Shown one piece after another: positions 36,921 through 46,729 of a stretch of 51,729 nucleotides of DNA. The notes beneath the pieces were generated by a model, which was not told the origin of the DNA, searched no databases, and saw only the letters and a list, made by a program, of their open reading frames with translations. Source of the stretch: an uncultured Planctomycetota bacterium (GTDB taxonomy: Bacteria > Planctomycetota > Planctomycetia > Pirellulales > Thermoguttaceae); the NCBI GenBank assembly GCA_902796885.1, contig CADBQY010000073.1, positions 1 through 51,729 of the forward strand, written 5' to 3'. The translations under genes and the position numbers were made by a program. How positions within the stretch are numbered: position 1 is the first letter of the stretch; every line of letters starts with the position of its first letter.

Positions 36921-36952
36921 CGGGGAGCCCGAACGCCTGTTCTGGCTCCCCG
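36921..36952. terminator. Terminator between HEAT-repeat and glycosyltransferase genes
   Basis: CGGGGAGCC pairs with GGCTCCCCG, and inside it GAAC pairs with GTTC around a GCCT loop with one mismatch between the two stems. TTTCTTTCC follows on the rightward side. It lies between convergent stops at 36892 and 36968. Confidence 0.8.
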
Positions 36953-36967
36953 TTTCTTTCCGGCCGG

Positions 36968-37684
36968 TCAGCGGCGCGGACGTTCCAATCCGATCCTCGT
37001 CAGAAGCAATAGCGCGCCGACCGCCTCCTTCTTGTTGATTTTGGAGCTCCCCCGAACGCGATCGGTGAAAGTGATCGGAATTTCGCGAAACGTGGCGCCG
37101 GCTTGTTTCAGTCGAAAGAGAATCTCCTCAAAGAAAGAATACCCGCGCGAACGAATCCGAGCCGGATCGAGACGCCGAAGCGCTTCGACCCGATAACAGC
37201 GAAACGAGCCGCTGTTATCTTTCGTCGACAGGCCGAGCGCCACGCGCGCCAAAAAGTTGATCCCGCGGCTCATGACCTTGCGTCGGAACGGCCAACCGAC
37301 AATCTTCCCTCCGCGCACATAACGCGACCCGATCACCACGTCCGCTCTTTCCGCTTCGGCGGTTTCGACAAGTCGCGGGAGCGTCTCGGGGGGATGGCTG
37401 AAATCGGCATCCATGTTGATGAGGTAGTCGTATCCCCGATCGACAGCAAACCGAAACGCCTCGAAAACGGCGGTCCCCAATCCTTTTTTCGCGCCCCGTT
37501 CGATCAAAAAAAACCGGGAATCCTCCTTTTCCCGTTCCGCAGCCCAATCGCCGGTACCGTCCGGCGACCCGTCATCGACGACCAAAACGTCCGCGTCGGG
37601 CAGACTCTCTCCGATCTTTTGAACCAGTTCCGGAAGGTTTTCCATTTCGTTGTACGTCGCCACCGCGACCAGATATTTCTGCAT
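36968..37684 (-). CDS. Dpm1-like polyprenol monophosphomannose synthase
   Basis: This 238-residue family 2 glycosyltransferase transfers a sugar, probably mannose from GDP-mannose, to a polyprenyl phosphate at the membrane. Diagnostic segments are VAVATYNEMENLPELV at the N terminus, VVDDGSPDGTGD, the metal-binding NMDADFSHPPE, GSRYVRGG, KDNSGSFRCYR and the C-terminal ITFTDRVRGSSKINKKE. It lacks the extra membrane domain seen in some relatives, so it would be the soluble Dpm1-only form. ATG 37684 has GAGAG upstream. The lipid-linked sugar could feed protein O-glycosylation or envelope glycans. Confidence 0.88.
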   Translation of the reverse strand: MQKYLVAVATYNEMENLPELVQKIGESLPDADVLVVDDGSPDGTGDWAAEREKEDSRFFLIERGAKKGLGTAVFEAFRFAVDRGYDYLINMDADFSHPPETLPRLVETAEAERADVVIGSRYVRGGKIVGWPFRRKVMSRGINFLARVALGLSTKDNSGSFRCYRVEALRRLDPARIRSRGYSFFEEILFRLKQAGATFREIPITFTDRVRGSSKINKKEAVGALLLLTRIGLERPRR

Positions 37685-37842
37685 CTCTCGTTCACTTCCG
37701 TTCTTTCTCTCGGGCGGACGCGCACGACGCCTCCAAAGGCCCCGCCACCGGCCGCGCCCCCCCTGGACTCATTTGGATTTCAAGCCTTAATATAATGATA
37801 GTATATTATCGACCCAAAAGTCAGTAAAAACGGCAGTCTGGA

Positions 37843-40800
37843 ATGACAGAACATAAAAAAAACGGGAAGAAAATTTCCATCGCCAGGGAAATCCTGGGCT
37901 ACCTCAACTTTTCGTCAGGCGCCTCGGACCCTCACCTTTACGACCTCTGGAACGGGCTCTATTTCGAGTTGGAACTGGAAGAGTCGGCCGATTTGTGGAA
38001 GAGGGGGCTCGAATTCCTCAAAGAGGAGCTCGTTTCGCTTTCGCGGGAATCCGCGGCGTTTCGCGACGCCAAACAGGCCGAATCGATTCTGGCGCTGATC
38101 GGCGAACGCATCCTTCCCGCCTACCTCGAATTTCATCACGACCTTCTTTTCCACCAGAGCGGCGAATTCCTCTTCAACCCTTTCTTCATGGCACGTCTTT
38201 GCGAACTGGCCCTTCGGCAATCCGCGCATTTTTCGGAATGGGACGAAGAAAAGCTCGTCCGGACGATCGTCACGCAGGCGAACGATTATCTCGGATATCG
38301 ACCGATCCCGATCCTCGAAGGGGAAGAAAAACACGAGCCGAACCCGCACGAATGGGTCGCGCCGGTCCCCGTCTGGCTTCCTCAGGCGGGCGCGGCGCAG
38401 GGAAAATACCGCGAACTGATCCGTAAAACGATCGAAATACTCAAAAGTACCGATCCGGTCCTTCTTCGAGACGCCTGGTTCGATCCCGACAAGCTCGACG
38501 AACTGGCGATCGACCCGCGCGCGTTCGACTTCGATCATCCGGTCAACCGACGGCCGAACTACTATTTCGGCACATGGGATCCGCACACGATCGATAAGAA
38601 CGGTTATTACCGTCGCTTCATTATCCATCAGGTCACGCTCGACTCAATTTTAGAGCGGATCACCGCCGGGGGGAAACCGCAAACCGGCGCGCCGGGCGCG
38701 GCATCATCCGCGGCACCGCAGGATCAGCTCCTCTATGAAGCCGCCGCCGTTCTGGCGGGAACGATCCTTATGGGCTCGGGAATCACCGGCGACCATGTTC
38801 AGGCGCACGACTCGACCGTTACGCTCGGCGGGCTCATGTCGGTCATCGCCTCCTATCGGGACCGTTTCTATGACTTTTTGCTCTTGAACCTTCCCGCGCC
38901 GATGCGTTCGAGAATGGAGGCGGAGGCCCGCCGACTCTTTCAGCCGTTCGGTGGCGCGCGGCAGGACCTGAACAAGCGTCTGGCCAAAAAGCGAGCCGAC
39001 CAGCTCCAACGCTTTCACCTTGCGCGTGTCTTCGCCCGAATGGGGTACTTCAAAGCGGCGGAAAAGCAGACCGCGATTATTTCGGTCGCCTCGGCGCGGA
39101 TTGTCTGCCGGATCGAGTGTCTCCTCACCGAGGGATACCTTCTCGCCGATCGGGGAGATTACCGAACCGGAGTTCAGAGGATCGCCGAGATTGAAGAACT
39201 TCTCCACCGGGGAATAGACTGCGGCGCGCTCCCCGATCCCTGGTCTCTTCTGGGATTCGGCGCGCAATATTCGATTTTTTCGGGCGACAACGCGGTTCAC
39301 GACCACCGAGTCGACGATATGATCAACATGCTCGTCGATGTTTTTGACTTGTATAGCCGTCTCATGAAAGAGGCCGCCGCAAAAGGGGATTCCGAATCGC
39401 AATCCGACATTTCCGACTCGATGAGCGAGTTGGCGGGATGGTGGGATCAGTTCGGAAGCACCGAAGTCTCGGGGATCGAGGGTTTTTCGGGACTGGAGAT
39501 ATGGGAATCGGCCACTAAAGTCGCCAGCGCACTGTATATGTGGCAGAAAGCCGGCAACACATCGGGAGACATCTCGTTCTGGAGCAAGCATCTTCAGCGT
39601 TTCCATTCGCCGAAAGCCTTCGTCCTTCTCGGCGAAGCGCTCCTCGAAAAGAACGATCCCGTCGCCTCCATGGCGCTGATGATGTATTGGCTCAGTCAAG
39701 CCGAATCCATCCCGCTGGCCGAAAACGACTACACATTCCAAGGGATGGCCTTTCGTTGGATGGAAACCCTTTGGGGAGAGGGTCGCAAGCTGACGGAAGA
39801 GAAAAAAACTTCCTCGAAATCCCGACTGCAAAAAGACATCGCCGGACTCCCGCCGGAGGAATACGAAAAGCGATGGAAACTGACAAAGACATTTCTGGAA
39901 CGGCTCGAGGCGAACGCCGGACTATACGCCGAGGTTCCGACCCTTGAGGTCGATCCTGTCCTGATCCGGCCGCGACCCGCCGTAGGCGGCCGCCCTCCTT
40001 TTCCCCCGGGACTTCGGAAGATATCCGAGTTCGAACTTAAAGAAGAGGACGTTCCTCAAGAAATGCGGAACTTCGTCGAAAACATTATGAACCGTTCGAG
40101 TTTCACTCTCTTCGACCTGATCGACGAGGATTGGATGCACGAAGAGGCGAAACGCGACGTCTGGTTCAAAGATTTTGCCAGCCAGCCGCTCACAAGCGGC
40201 GAGATCCCCGCGTTCATCGAATTTCTCCGCAAAAGTTTGATCCGTATTCTGGTCAAGCGCGTTCGCGAAACGCTTCCCCCCGCCCAAACACGCGAGCTGT
40301 TGCGGGAGGCGGACCTTCTTCATCGCGTGATCGAAGAGATTCTGACTCGGACGGGTTTTTCGGCCATCGACCATCTCCTGTGGGAATTTCGTAAGCGAAT
40401 CGGCGACACAGGCCAACTCGATCTGTCGCAGCTTCCCCAAATCGACGAGAGTTTTTTTACGAAAACCCCCGACGAAAAGCCCAAGACCGACCAGCCGATT
40501 CCCGACGACCTCGACCGAACGGCCGATCCCGACTGGCTCTACGAACGATACCTGTGTGATTTTGCCACGCGGGACGACTGGGCCGAAATCCGACGCACGC
40601 TGATAGATCCCGACAACGACGATTTCGAGCTTCCCTCGATCAAAATGGCCGATGGGATCGAGGCCCTCGGCGACCGGCTCGGCTTCCCTCCCGTCGCCGA
40701 AGACGACGACGAGGACGACGACACCTTCGATTCCGACGTCTTCCCCACCGATTATGGCGGCGGAGAATCGGAGGATGCCGAAACGTCCGAATTCGAGCGC

Positions 40801-42840
40801 GAACTCTTCGGAGATTCTCTCGATTTTGAAAACGAGGAGGAAAGCGACGGCGAGGGAGAAAACAACGTCGGGATCGATCCGACTTACAGCGCCGCGTACG
40901 ACAACATGTCCTTTCACGACAGTGCCGACGACGGAATCGACGACGAAACGGTTGAAAGCGGTGGCGCGTCGCTCGGAACCGAGGACGAACTGGCCGCCGA
41001 AATGGACCGGATCAACGACCGTCTTTCTTTCATCTTCAGCGCCATGAAGCTTTGGAAATACGCCGCGGGCAAATCGCCTCTTCTGGTCGCCGAAAGATGC
41101 GCCGAAGAAGACGTGGATCAGGCGCGCCGCCTCATCGGCGAGTGGATCAAAACCGCCGAAGATTGCCGACAGAAGCTCGAAGAACTCCTCGTCACCGTGG
41201 GGAACTACCGCATTGCCAATCCGAACGGCACGAGTCAATCCCTTCTGGAATACGACCAACAGCACGGCACCAAAGAGATTCTCCTCGACCGAATCATTCG
41301 CACCGAGGTCGAGGTCAACGACACCATCCTTTTCCTTTGCGCCGTCCTACGGCAGGAACCGACCAAAACGGCAAATCTCCCCGAATGGGTCGGTCATGTC
41401 ACTCGCGTGATGTCAGGTCTGATTCACGACGACGTCAACCAGTTGCGCGGCGCCTGGCTCTCGATGCTCACCGGACTGGAAAAGGAAACCTTGCTCTACA
41501 TTCCCACATCGCGGGGAGGGAAACCCGGCGCGATCGTACGATGCCGATGTCTCCAGCAGGCCGTGTTGCGTCTTTTCGAGTACGCCCCGGTTCTCGGTCT
41601 GTTGGTTGAGACGTTCGAACTTCTGCGAACCGTACAAAAGATGGATCAGAATCGTCCCGAGGGACCGGGCGCGATCACCGAATTCGACAAGATCGTGGAA
41701 ACGGCAGTCGGCAGTATCACAAAAATGATCGCCGACTCGTCAACCGCATGGCGGATGCCCGCGCCGCAGGCCGGCCTGGCGCACAGCGCCGAACAAGCGA
41801 TGGTCACCTACGCCGAACGGGCGGTCAACGTTCTTTTGGGCTGCTGGCTTTCTCACAGCGCCCACATTCGTATTTCCTCGGTCGAAGCGATCGCGTCTTC
41901 CTCGATGTGGAATCAGGTCAAAGCGTTTATCCAGCGGTACGGAACCGACCTGTTTACGCAACAGTTCCTCAACTTTCGAAACATCCGCGCCATCTTGCAC
42001 CAGGGCGGAGTCGCCTATCTTCAGTCGCTGATGAAAATGTATCAAAACGGCGAAGAGCTAGAAAACGGCGAGCTGTTGATCAGCGACCTGGTCGAGCAGA
42101 AGTTCCCGCTTCCGAGCGCCGCCGCCTGTCTCGAAGTCATCTTTGAGGCAATCGCCGAAAACTATTCCGAATACGTCGACTACAACAGCACCACGACCCA
42201 ATCCGATCACGGCGAAAAGCTCTACATGCTTTTGGATATGTTCCGAGTCCTGACCAAGTACGAACGGGTCGCGTGGAATTTAAAGCCGGTCTACTGGGCC
42301 CACCAGATTCTGATTCAAACCGGACACGTAACCGCCGCGACCTTCTGGGAACGGGGGATCGCCACACGCAGCAACGACGCCGCCAACGAGAGTCTGGCCT
42401 CGTATCAGAAGCTGAGCTCACAATACGGTGTGTGGCTTCCGAGCATCTACGAACGCCTGGCCGAGCGTTTCGTGCGTCCGTTACAAATTGCCCGGCTCTG
42501 CGGTCTGGTCCCCGACGCCATTCAAGACGCTTCTCAAGGAGAATCGTCCGAATCGTTCCGCAAACTCGAAGAGATGGTCGAACGATTGGCGAACGAACAG
42601 TCGGGAATCGGTTTTGAACTCCCGGAATGGCTTTCGGCCCTTCAAGACGAAGTGATCCGGATTCAGGACTCGCTGAAAATGTCAAAATCCGAATCCGACA
42701 ACGCGGCCGATCCGCAAAGCCGCTTTTACGAGGACGCCTTCAATCCGAAGCCGGTCGTCAAACAGCACATTCTTCCGCGCAAGGAACTCGACCGACAGAT
42801 CAGCTGGTGCCAAAAGAATATCGATTTCGGCGAAAAATAA
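37843..42840 (+). CDS. Large protein of unknown function upstream of PcrA helicase
   Basis: This 1665-residue protein is not one I recognise. It has no signal peptide and no clear membrane segments. It appears mainly alpha-helical, with many Leu/Glu/Arg-rich stretches. A strongly acidic, probably disordered linker of about 120 residues (roughly 945-1065, with EDDDEDDDTFDSD and EENESDGE-type runs) separates two globular parts. I found no Walker, nuclease, protease or zinc motif. A TATAAT at 37791-37796 may be part of its promoter. The ribosome site before ATG 37843 is weak. The helicase gene begins 22 bases after its stop, so the two are likely co-transcribed with pdxA. Confidence 0.75.
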   Translation: MTEHKKNGKKISIAREILGYLNFSSGASDPHLYDLWNGLYFELELEESADLWKRGLEFLKEELVSLSRESAAFRDAKQAESILALIGERILPAYLEFHHDLLFHQSGEFLFNPFFMARLCELALRQSAHFSEWDEEKLVRTIVTQANDYLGYRPIPILEGEEKHEPNPHEWVAPVPVWLPQAGAAQGKYRELIRKTIEILKSTDPVLLRDAWFDPDKLDELAIDPRAFDFDHPVNRRPNYYFGTWDPHTIDKNGYYRRFIIHQVTLDSILERITAGGKPQTGAPGAASSAAPQDQLLYEAAAVLAGTILMGSGITGDHVQAHDSTVTLGGLMSVIASYRDRFYDFLLLNLPAPMRSRMEAEARRLFQPFGGARQDLNKRLAKKRADQLQRFHLARVFARMGYFKAAEKQTAIISVASARIVCRIECLLTEGYLLADRGDYRTGVQRIAEIEELLHRGIDCGALPDPWSLLGFGAQYSIFSGDNAVHDHRVDDMINMLVDVFDLYSRLMKEAAAKGDSESQSDISDSMSELAGWWDQFGSTEVSGIEGFSGLEIWESATKVASALYMWQKAGNTSGDISFWSKHLQRFHSPKAFVLLGEALLEKNDPVASMALMMYWLSQAESIPLAENDYTFQGMAFRWMETLWGEGRKLTEEKKTSSKSRLQKDIAGLPPEEYEKRWKLTKTFLERLEANAGLYAEVPTLEVDPVLIRPRPAVGGRPPFPPGLRKISEFELKEEDVPQEMRNFVENIMNRSSFTLFDLIDEDWMHEEAKRDVWFKDFASQPLTSGEIPAFIEFLRKSLIRILVKRVRETLPPAQTRELLREADLLHRVIEEILTRTGFSAIDHLLWEFRKRIGDTGQLDLSQLPQIDESFFTKTPDEKPKTDQPIPDDLDRTADPDWLYERYLCDFATRDDWAEIRRTLIDPDNDDFELPSIKMADGIEALGDRLGFPPVAEDDDEDDDTFDSDVFPTDYGGGESEDAETSEFERELFGDSLDFENEEESDGEGENNVGIDPTYSAAYDNMSFHDSADDGIDDETVESGGASLGTEDELAAEMDRINDRLSFIFSAMKLWKYAAGKSPLLVAERCAEEDVDQARRLIGEWIKTAEDCRQKLEELLVTVGNYRIANPNGTSQSLLEYDQQHGTKEILLDRIIRTEVEVNDTILFLCAVLRQEPTKTANLPEWVGHVTRVMSGLIHDDVNQLRGAWLSMLTGLEKETLLYIPTSRGGKPGAIVRCRCLQQAVLRLFEYAPVLGLLVETFELLRTVQKMDQNRPEGPGAITEFDKIVETAVGSITKMIADSSTAWRMPAPQAGLAHSAEQAMVTYAERAVNVLLGCWLSHSAHIRISSVEAIASSSMWNQVKAFIQRYGTDLFTQQFLNFRNIRAILHQGGVAYLQSLMKMYQNGEELENGELLISDLVEQKFPLPSAAACLEVIFEAIAENYSEYVDYNSTTTQSDHGEKLYMLLDMFRVLTKYERVAWNLKPVYWAHQILIQTGHVTAATFWERGIATRSNDAANESLASYQKLSSQYGVWLPSIYERLAERFVRPLQIARLCGLVPDAIQDASQGESSESFRKLEEMVERLANEQSGIGFELPEWLSALQDEVIRIQDSLKMSKSESDNAADPQSRFYEDAFNPKPVVKQHILPRKELDRQISWCQKNIDFGEK

Positions 42841-42862
42841 CCGAAAGGGCGTAAAGCAAAGA

Positions 42863-45640
42863 ATGGATTCGCGTTTTTTTCACGAAAGCAACTCCCGGGA
42901 TTCTTACGCGGAATCTGCCGACGCCCCCGATATCCGACAGGATGTCCGGCAAATTCGGAATCACGAAGAGCCCGCCCGCCCGCCGCGGCTCACGGATGGG
43001 CTGAACGGCCCTCAGCGGGAAGCCGTCGCGCACGTCGACGGGCCCCTCCTGGTTCTGGCCGGGCCGGGGAGCGGCAAGACCCGAGTCGTCACCCATCGAA
43101 TCGCCCATCTTATTGAAGAAGGGATTCCCCCTTATTCGATCGCGGCGCTCACCTTCACGAACAAGGCCGCCGAAGAGATGGGCGACCGTCTGTCACTCCT
43201 GGTCCCAAACACGCGCGTCTGGATCGGTACGTTTCACAGTTTCTGTCTCTGGATCCTCCACCGCTGGACCGAAGAGGCGCATCTGCCGCCCAACTTCACG
43301 ATTTACGACACCGAAGCGTCCCGGCGGCTGATCGAGGGGATCGTCGATCGACGCTCGCTCCCGAGCGGATGCGACGTCCCAAAAATATTAGCGGCGATCA
43401 GTTGGGCCAAAAACGCGCTGGTTCTTCCCGATGCTTATCGCGCCAACGAAACGAGCGCCGTCGGCAAGGTGGTTGAAGAAGTCTATCCCAAATACCAAGC
43501 CGCCCTCTTTCGCGCCGGCGCCGTCGACTTCGACGACCTTCTTCTGCGCACCGCGCTCCTTCTCAAAAATCACGAGGAGGTCCGCGCCAGGCTCGATTCG
43601 CGATTTCGGTACATCCTCGTCGACGAATACCAGGACACCAACTTGGTGCAATACGCGATCGTCCGCGCCCTTTCGCGCGACTTTCCGAACCTGGCGGTTA
43701 CGGGCGACCCCGACCAGTCGATCTACGGCTGGCGCGGGGCGAACATTCGGAACATCCTTGAATTCGAAAAGGACTTTCAGCAAGTCAAGGTCATTCGTCT
43801 CGAAGAGAATTACCGCAGCACCGGCGCGATCCTGGCCGTCGCCTCGGAACTGATCAAGCACAACAAACAGCGAAAAGAAAAGGATCTCTTCACCCTGGGG
43901 GACCGGGGTGAAAAGCCGCGCATCCTCAGTTGTTACAACCAGCAGGAAGAAGCCGAAGTGATCGCCGCCGAGATCGCTTCCGAGATCGCCGCCGGCCGAC
44001 GTTCTCCCGGCGACTATGCGATTTTCTTCCGCATGAACGCTTTGTCGCGAAACCTCGAACGCGCCCTCCGCCAAAAAGGAGTCCCGTTCCTTTTGGTACG
44101 GGGACTCGAGTTCTTCAGCCGGAAGGAAGTCAAAGACATTCTGGCTTATTTCCAGTTGATATACAACAATGACGATACCGTCTCGTTCGAACGGATCGTC
44201 AATCTTCCGCCGCGCGGGATCGGCAAGACGACGCTCGAGAGAATTCGATCTTTTGCCGAAACACGCGGTTTCTCCCTTTTTGCGGCCGCCAAACGAGTCG
44301 CCGAGATCGAGGGGATTTCGGCGCGGACGCGCAGCGCGGTCATCCGTTTCACCGAGATGATCGACCGACTAGCCGCGATGGCCGCCGGCTCCGATATGGA
44401 GATTCTCCTCTCACTCCTCTTGCAGGAGACGAGATACATGACCATGTTCGATTCGAACGGCGAGGAGGACAAACAGCGCCTGGCGAACGTGCAGGAGCTT
44501 CTTTCCGACGTGCGGGAATTCGACAAGATGTTCGATGAGGAAGAGTCGCAGGCTGCGGCCGACGACGTCCCCTTCTGGGACGACAAGACGCAGACTTCGG
44601 ATCGGCTCGGGCGGTTCCTCGAGCAGTCAGCTCTAACCAGCGACGTCGACGCCCTCGACAAGTCGGACCGGGTCAGTCTGATGACGCTCCATGCGGCAAA
44701 GGGGCTCGAATTTCCCGTCGTCTACATCGTGGCGGTCGAAGAGAACATCCTGCCGCACGAACGTTCGAAAAGCGAAAAGAAACAACTCGAAGAGGAACGC
44801 CGTCTTCTTTTCGTCGGGATCACCCGCGCCAAAGAGGTATTGCGAATCAGCCGCGCCGAATACCGGGAGTTCCGCGGAAGTTACATGCCGACGATTCTGA
44901 GCACTTTTCTCCACGAGATCACCGCCGCGCCCGACCTGGTCGACGTAACGGAAGCCGACACCGTCTTTCAAGGAATCCGTGAGGCAAACGGCGATTGGCC
45001 CCGCGAAAAGAAAACCGGACTTCTTTCCGACTACCTCGCCTCGTCCGGCGACGAAGAGAGTCCGGATCCGACCGACGAGTTCGTTCCGCTCCCGCGCGGA
45101 GCTGTATCGGCGGGACGCAAGCGCGTATCACGCAAGCCGAAAATCCTGAGAACCACCGAAGAGGGACTTACCCTTGAGGTCGACGAATATTGCGACCAAC
45201 CCCCGGAAGAAACAAACGAGATGGTTTTCGACGGCGAGGGAAATCTCGTTCCGGCCCGTCGATCGAAACCGGCGAGACCGAAGACCGCGTCGCCAACGTC
45301 GATCCGAACCGGCGCCGACCTGGCCAAAAGTCACTCTCACACCGCGCCGCCCGGCTGGAAAAGGGTCAGCGGAAGCAACGAGCCCGCGTCCGGCGAGGGA
45401 GCGCCGCCCGAAGACGAAAGTCGCCTCCCACGAAACCGTCCGCCGCGGCTCGCGACGGAACCGAAACCGGGCGATCTGCTCCGCCATCCCGATTACGGAG
45501 TCGGTGTTGTTCAAGACGTCTTCGGTCCTTCGTTCGCCCGGGTCGCCAATGTAAAATTCTTTACCAATATCGGCGCGATCGACGTTCCGCTCGACGAAGA
45601 GAATATTTTCTTCCGTCCGGGCCGCGAAGACCGTCGTTAA
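42863..45640 (+). CDS. pcrA: UvrD/PcrA-type superfamily 1 DNA helicase
   Basis: This 925-residue 3'-5' helicase acts in DNA repair and in clearing replication obstacles. The Q-motif is LNGPQREAV, Walker A is AGPGSGKTR (residues 67-75), motif Ia is ALTFTNKAAEEM, motif II is VDEYQDTN near residue 252, motif III is GDPDQSIYGWRGA, motif V is MTLHAAKGLEF and motif VI is VGITRAKEVL. The C terminus has a PcrA-like Tudor domain (LLRHPDYGVGVVQDVFG) after a long basic, proline-rich linker (about 720-860) that is longer than usual. A 50-residue polar extension precedes the helicase core. It sits 22 bases after the unknown 1665-residue gene and 11 before pdxA. Confidence 0.93.
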   Translation: MDSRFFHESNSRDSYAESADAPDIRQDVRQIRNHEEPARPPRLTDGLNGPQREAVAHVDGPLLVLAGPGSGKTRVVTHRIAHLIEEGIPPYSIAALTFTNKAAEEMGDRLSLLVPNTRVWIGTFHSFCLWILHRWTEEAHLPPNFTIYDTEASRRLIEGIVDRRSLPSGCDVPKILAAISWAKNALVLPDAYRANETSAVGKVVEEVYPKYQAALFRAGAVDFDDLLLRTALLLKNHEEVRARLDSRFRYILVDEYQDTNLVQYAIVRALSRDFPNLAVTGDPDQSIYGWRGANIRNILEFEKDFQQVKVIRLEENYRSTGAILAVASELIKHNKQRKEKDLFTLGDRGEKPRILSCYNQQEEAEVIAAEIASEIAAGRRSPGDYAIFFRMNALSRNLERALRQKGVPFLLVRGLEFFSRKEVKDILAYFQLIYNNDDTVSFERIVNLPPRGIGKTTLERIRSFAETRGFSLFAAAKRVAEIEGISARTRSAVIRFTEMIDRLAAMAAGSDMEILLSLLLQETRYMTMFDSNGEEDKQRLANVQELLSDVREFDKMFDEEESQAAADDVPFWDDKTQTSDRLGRFLEQSALTSDVDALDKSDRVSLMTLHAAKGLEFPVVYIVAVEENILPHERSKSEKKQLEEERRLLFVGITRAKEVLRISRAEYREFRGSYMPTILSTFLHEITAAPDLVDVTEADTVFQGIREANGDWPREKKTGLLSDYLASSGDEESPDPTDEFVPLPRGAVSAGRKRVSRKPKILRTTEEGLTLEVDEYCDQPPEETNEMVFDGEGNLVPARRSKPARPKTASPTSIRTGADLAKSHSHTAPPGWKRVSGSNEPASGEGAPPEDESRLPRNRPPRLATEPKPGDLLRHPDYGVGVVQDVFGPSFARVANVKFFTNIGAIDVPLDEENIFFRPGREDRR

Positions 45641-45651
45641 AGGAGAACCCC

Positions 45652-46716
45652 ATGAATCAGAAAAAATCCGCCGCCCCCCTTCTGGCCCTGACGATGGGCG
45701 ACCCGGCGGGAGTCGGTCCCGAGATCATCGCGGGCGCATGGCCCGGTCTCTTTGAACGAAGAATACCGCGTTCCTATCCCGTCGTATTCGGTCATCCCGA
45801 AATCCTCCGCCGCGCGGCGCGTCTCTGCAATATCGACGCGGCCGTCGTTCAGATCGATTCGATCGACGAGCTGAAACGGATCGACTATCGCCGCCATTTC
45901 GGTCCGAAGAAGATTCCCTGTCTGAAAACGGTTCCCGACGCTCTTCTCGACTTCGCTCCGGCCGAAATTTCCCGCGCGGGGGGCGAAGCCGCCTGGCTTT
46001 CCCTCAATCGGGGGATCGACGCGGCGCTCTCCGGCGACGTGGCGGCGATTGTCACCGCGCCCTTGAACAAGAAATCGCTCAATCTCGCGGGACATCATTA
46101 TCCCGGCCACACCGAAATCCTCGCCGAGCGGTGCGGCGTCGACAATTTCGGCATGATGCTCTTTTTGGGTCCGGGCGAAAACCTCGCTTCCCGCACGGGT
46201 CTTTCCGTGGTACACGTGACCCTTCATACGGCGATGAAAAACGTTTTTGCTCAGATCACCCGTAAATCGGTTCTTGAAAAGATCCATTTGTTACGCGACT
46301 TCGCCAGAATCATGAAAGGAAGCGAGCCGACCATCGGCGTCTGCGCCCTGAACTGTCACAACGGCGAGAACGGTCTGTTCGGAGACGAAGAAATCCGGAA
46401 AATCGCCCCGGCGGTTAAGAGAGCCGCCGCCGAAGGTCTGGCTGTCGCCGGGCCGTTCCCGAGCGACACGCTGATGAAAGCCGCCCAGGAGGGGGCCTAC
46501 GACGGGATTGTCGCCATGATCCACGATCAGGGACACATCGCCGTCAAACTGATGGGGATGTTCCGCGCCGTCAACGTCACGCTCGGTCTGCCGATCATCC
46601 GTACCAGCGTCGCTCACGGCACTGCGTTCGACCGAGCATGGAAAGGAACCGCCACCGCCGCGGGAATGTTCGAAGCTGTACGCGTCGCCGTCAAAATGGT
46701 TCGCGCCAACGGCTAG
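45652..46716 (+). CDS. pdxA: 4-Hydroxythreonine-4-phosphate dehydrogenase
   Basis: PdxA oxidises 4-phosphohydroxythreonine with NAD in the DXP-dependent route to pyridoxal phosphate. The protein is 354 residues from ATG 45652, preceded by AAAGGAG; the frame is open far upstream but only as a shadow of the helicase gene. The N terminus has TMGDPAGVGPEI. The three metal-binding histidines are visible at 153 (YPGHTEIL), 192 (VTLHTAM) and 291 (MIHDQGH). The C terminus has TSVAHGTAFD. The related PdxA2 enzymes act on other substrates, so the exact reaction is likely but not certain. Its stop codon lies inside a hairpin loop. Confidence 0.93.
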   Translation: MNQKKSAAPLLALTMGDPAGVGPEIIAGAWPGLFERRIPRSYPVVFGHPEILRRAARLCNIDAAVVQIDSIDELKRIDYRRHFGPKKIPCLKTVPDALLDFAPAEISRAGGEAAWLSLNRGIDAALSGDVAAIVTAPLNKKSLNLAGHHYPGHTEILAERCGVDNFGMMLFLGPGENLASRTGLSVVHVTLHTAMKNVFAQITRKSVLEKIHLLRDFARIMKGSEPTIGVCALNCHNGENGLFGDEEIRKIAPAVKRAAAEGLAVAGPFPSDTLMKAAQEGAYDGIVAMIHDQGHIAVKLMGMFRAVNVTLGLPIIRTSVAHGTAFDRAWKGTATAAGMFEAVRVAVKMVRANG

Positions 46717-46729
46717 CCGCCGTTGGCGC
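46703..46729 (+). terminator. Hairpin spanning the pdxA stop codon
   Basis: GCGCCAACGGC pairs perfectly with GCCGTTGGCGC, giving an 11-bp stem around the loop TAGCC. The TAG in the loop is the pdxA stop codon. The following TTTGACGATT is only a weak U-tract, so it is a probable but imperfect terminator. Confidence 0.6.

Noticed and set aside
39922..41265. 447-codon leftward open frame inside the 1665-residue gene
   Set aside because: Same codon-bias effect; the rightward frame is open over 5 kb and its translation is better balanced.
37843..45640. AddAB or RecBCD-type helicase-nuclease pair
   Set aside because: The second protein is a standard PcrA with a Tudor-like end and no nuclease domain. 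The first lacks the Walker motif and cysteine cluster of AddB.
45190..45651. N-terminal extension of PdxA overlapping the helicase gene
   Set aside because: It is a shadow of the helicase C terminus; ATG 45652 has AAAGGAG and gives the usual family length.
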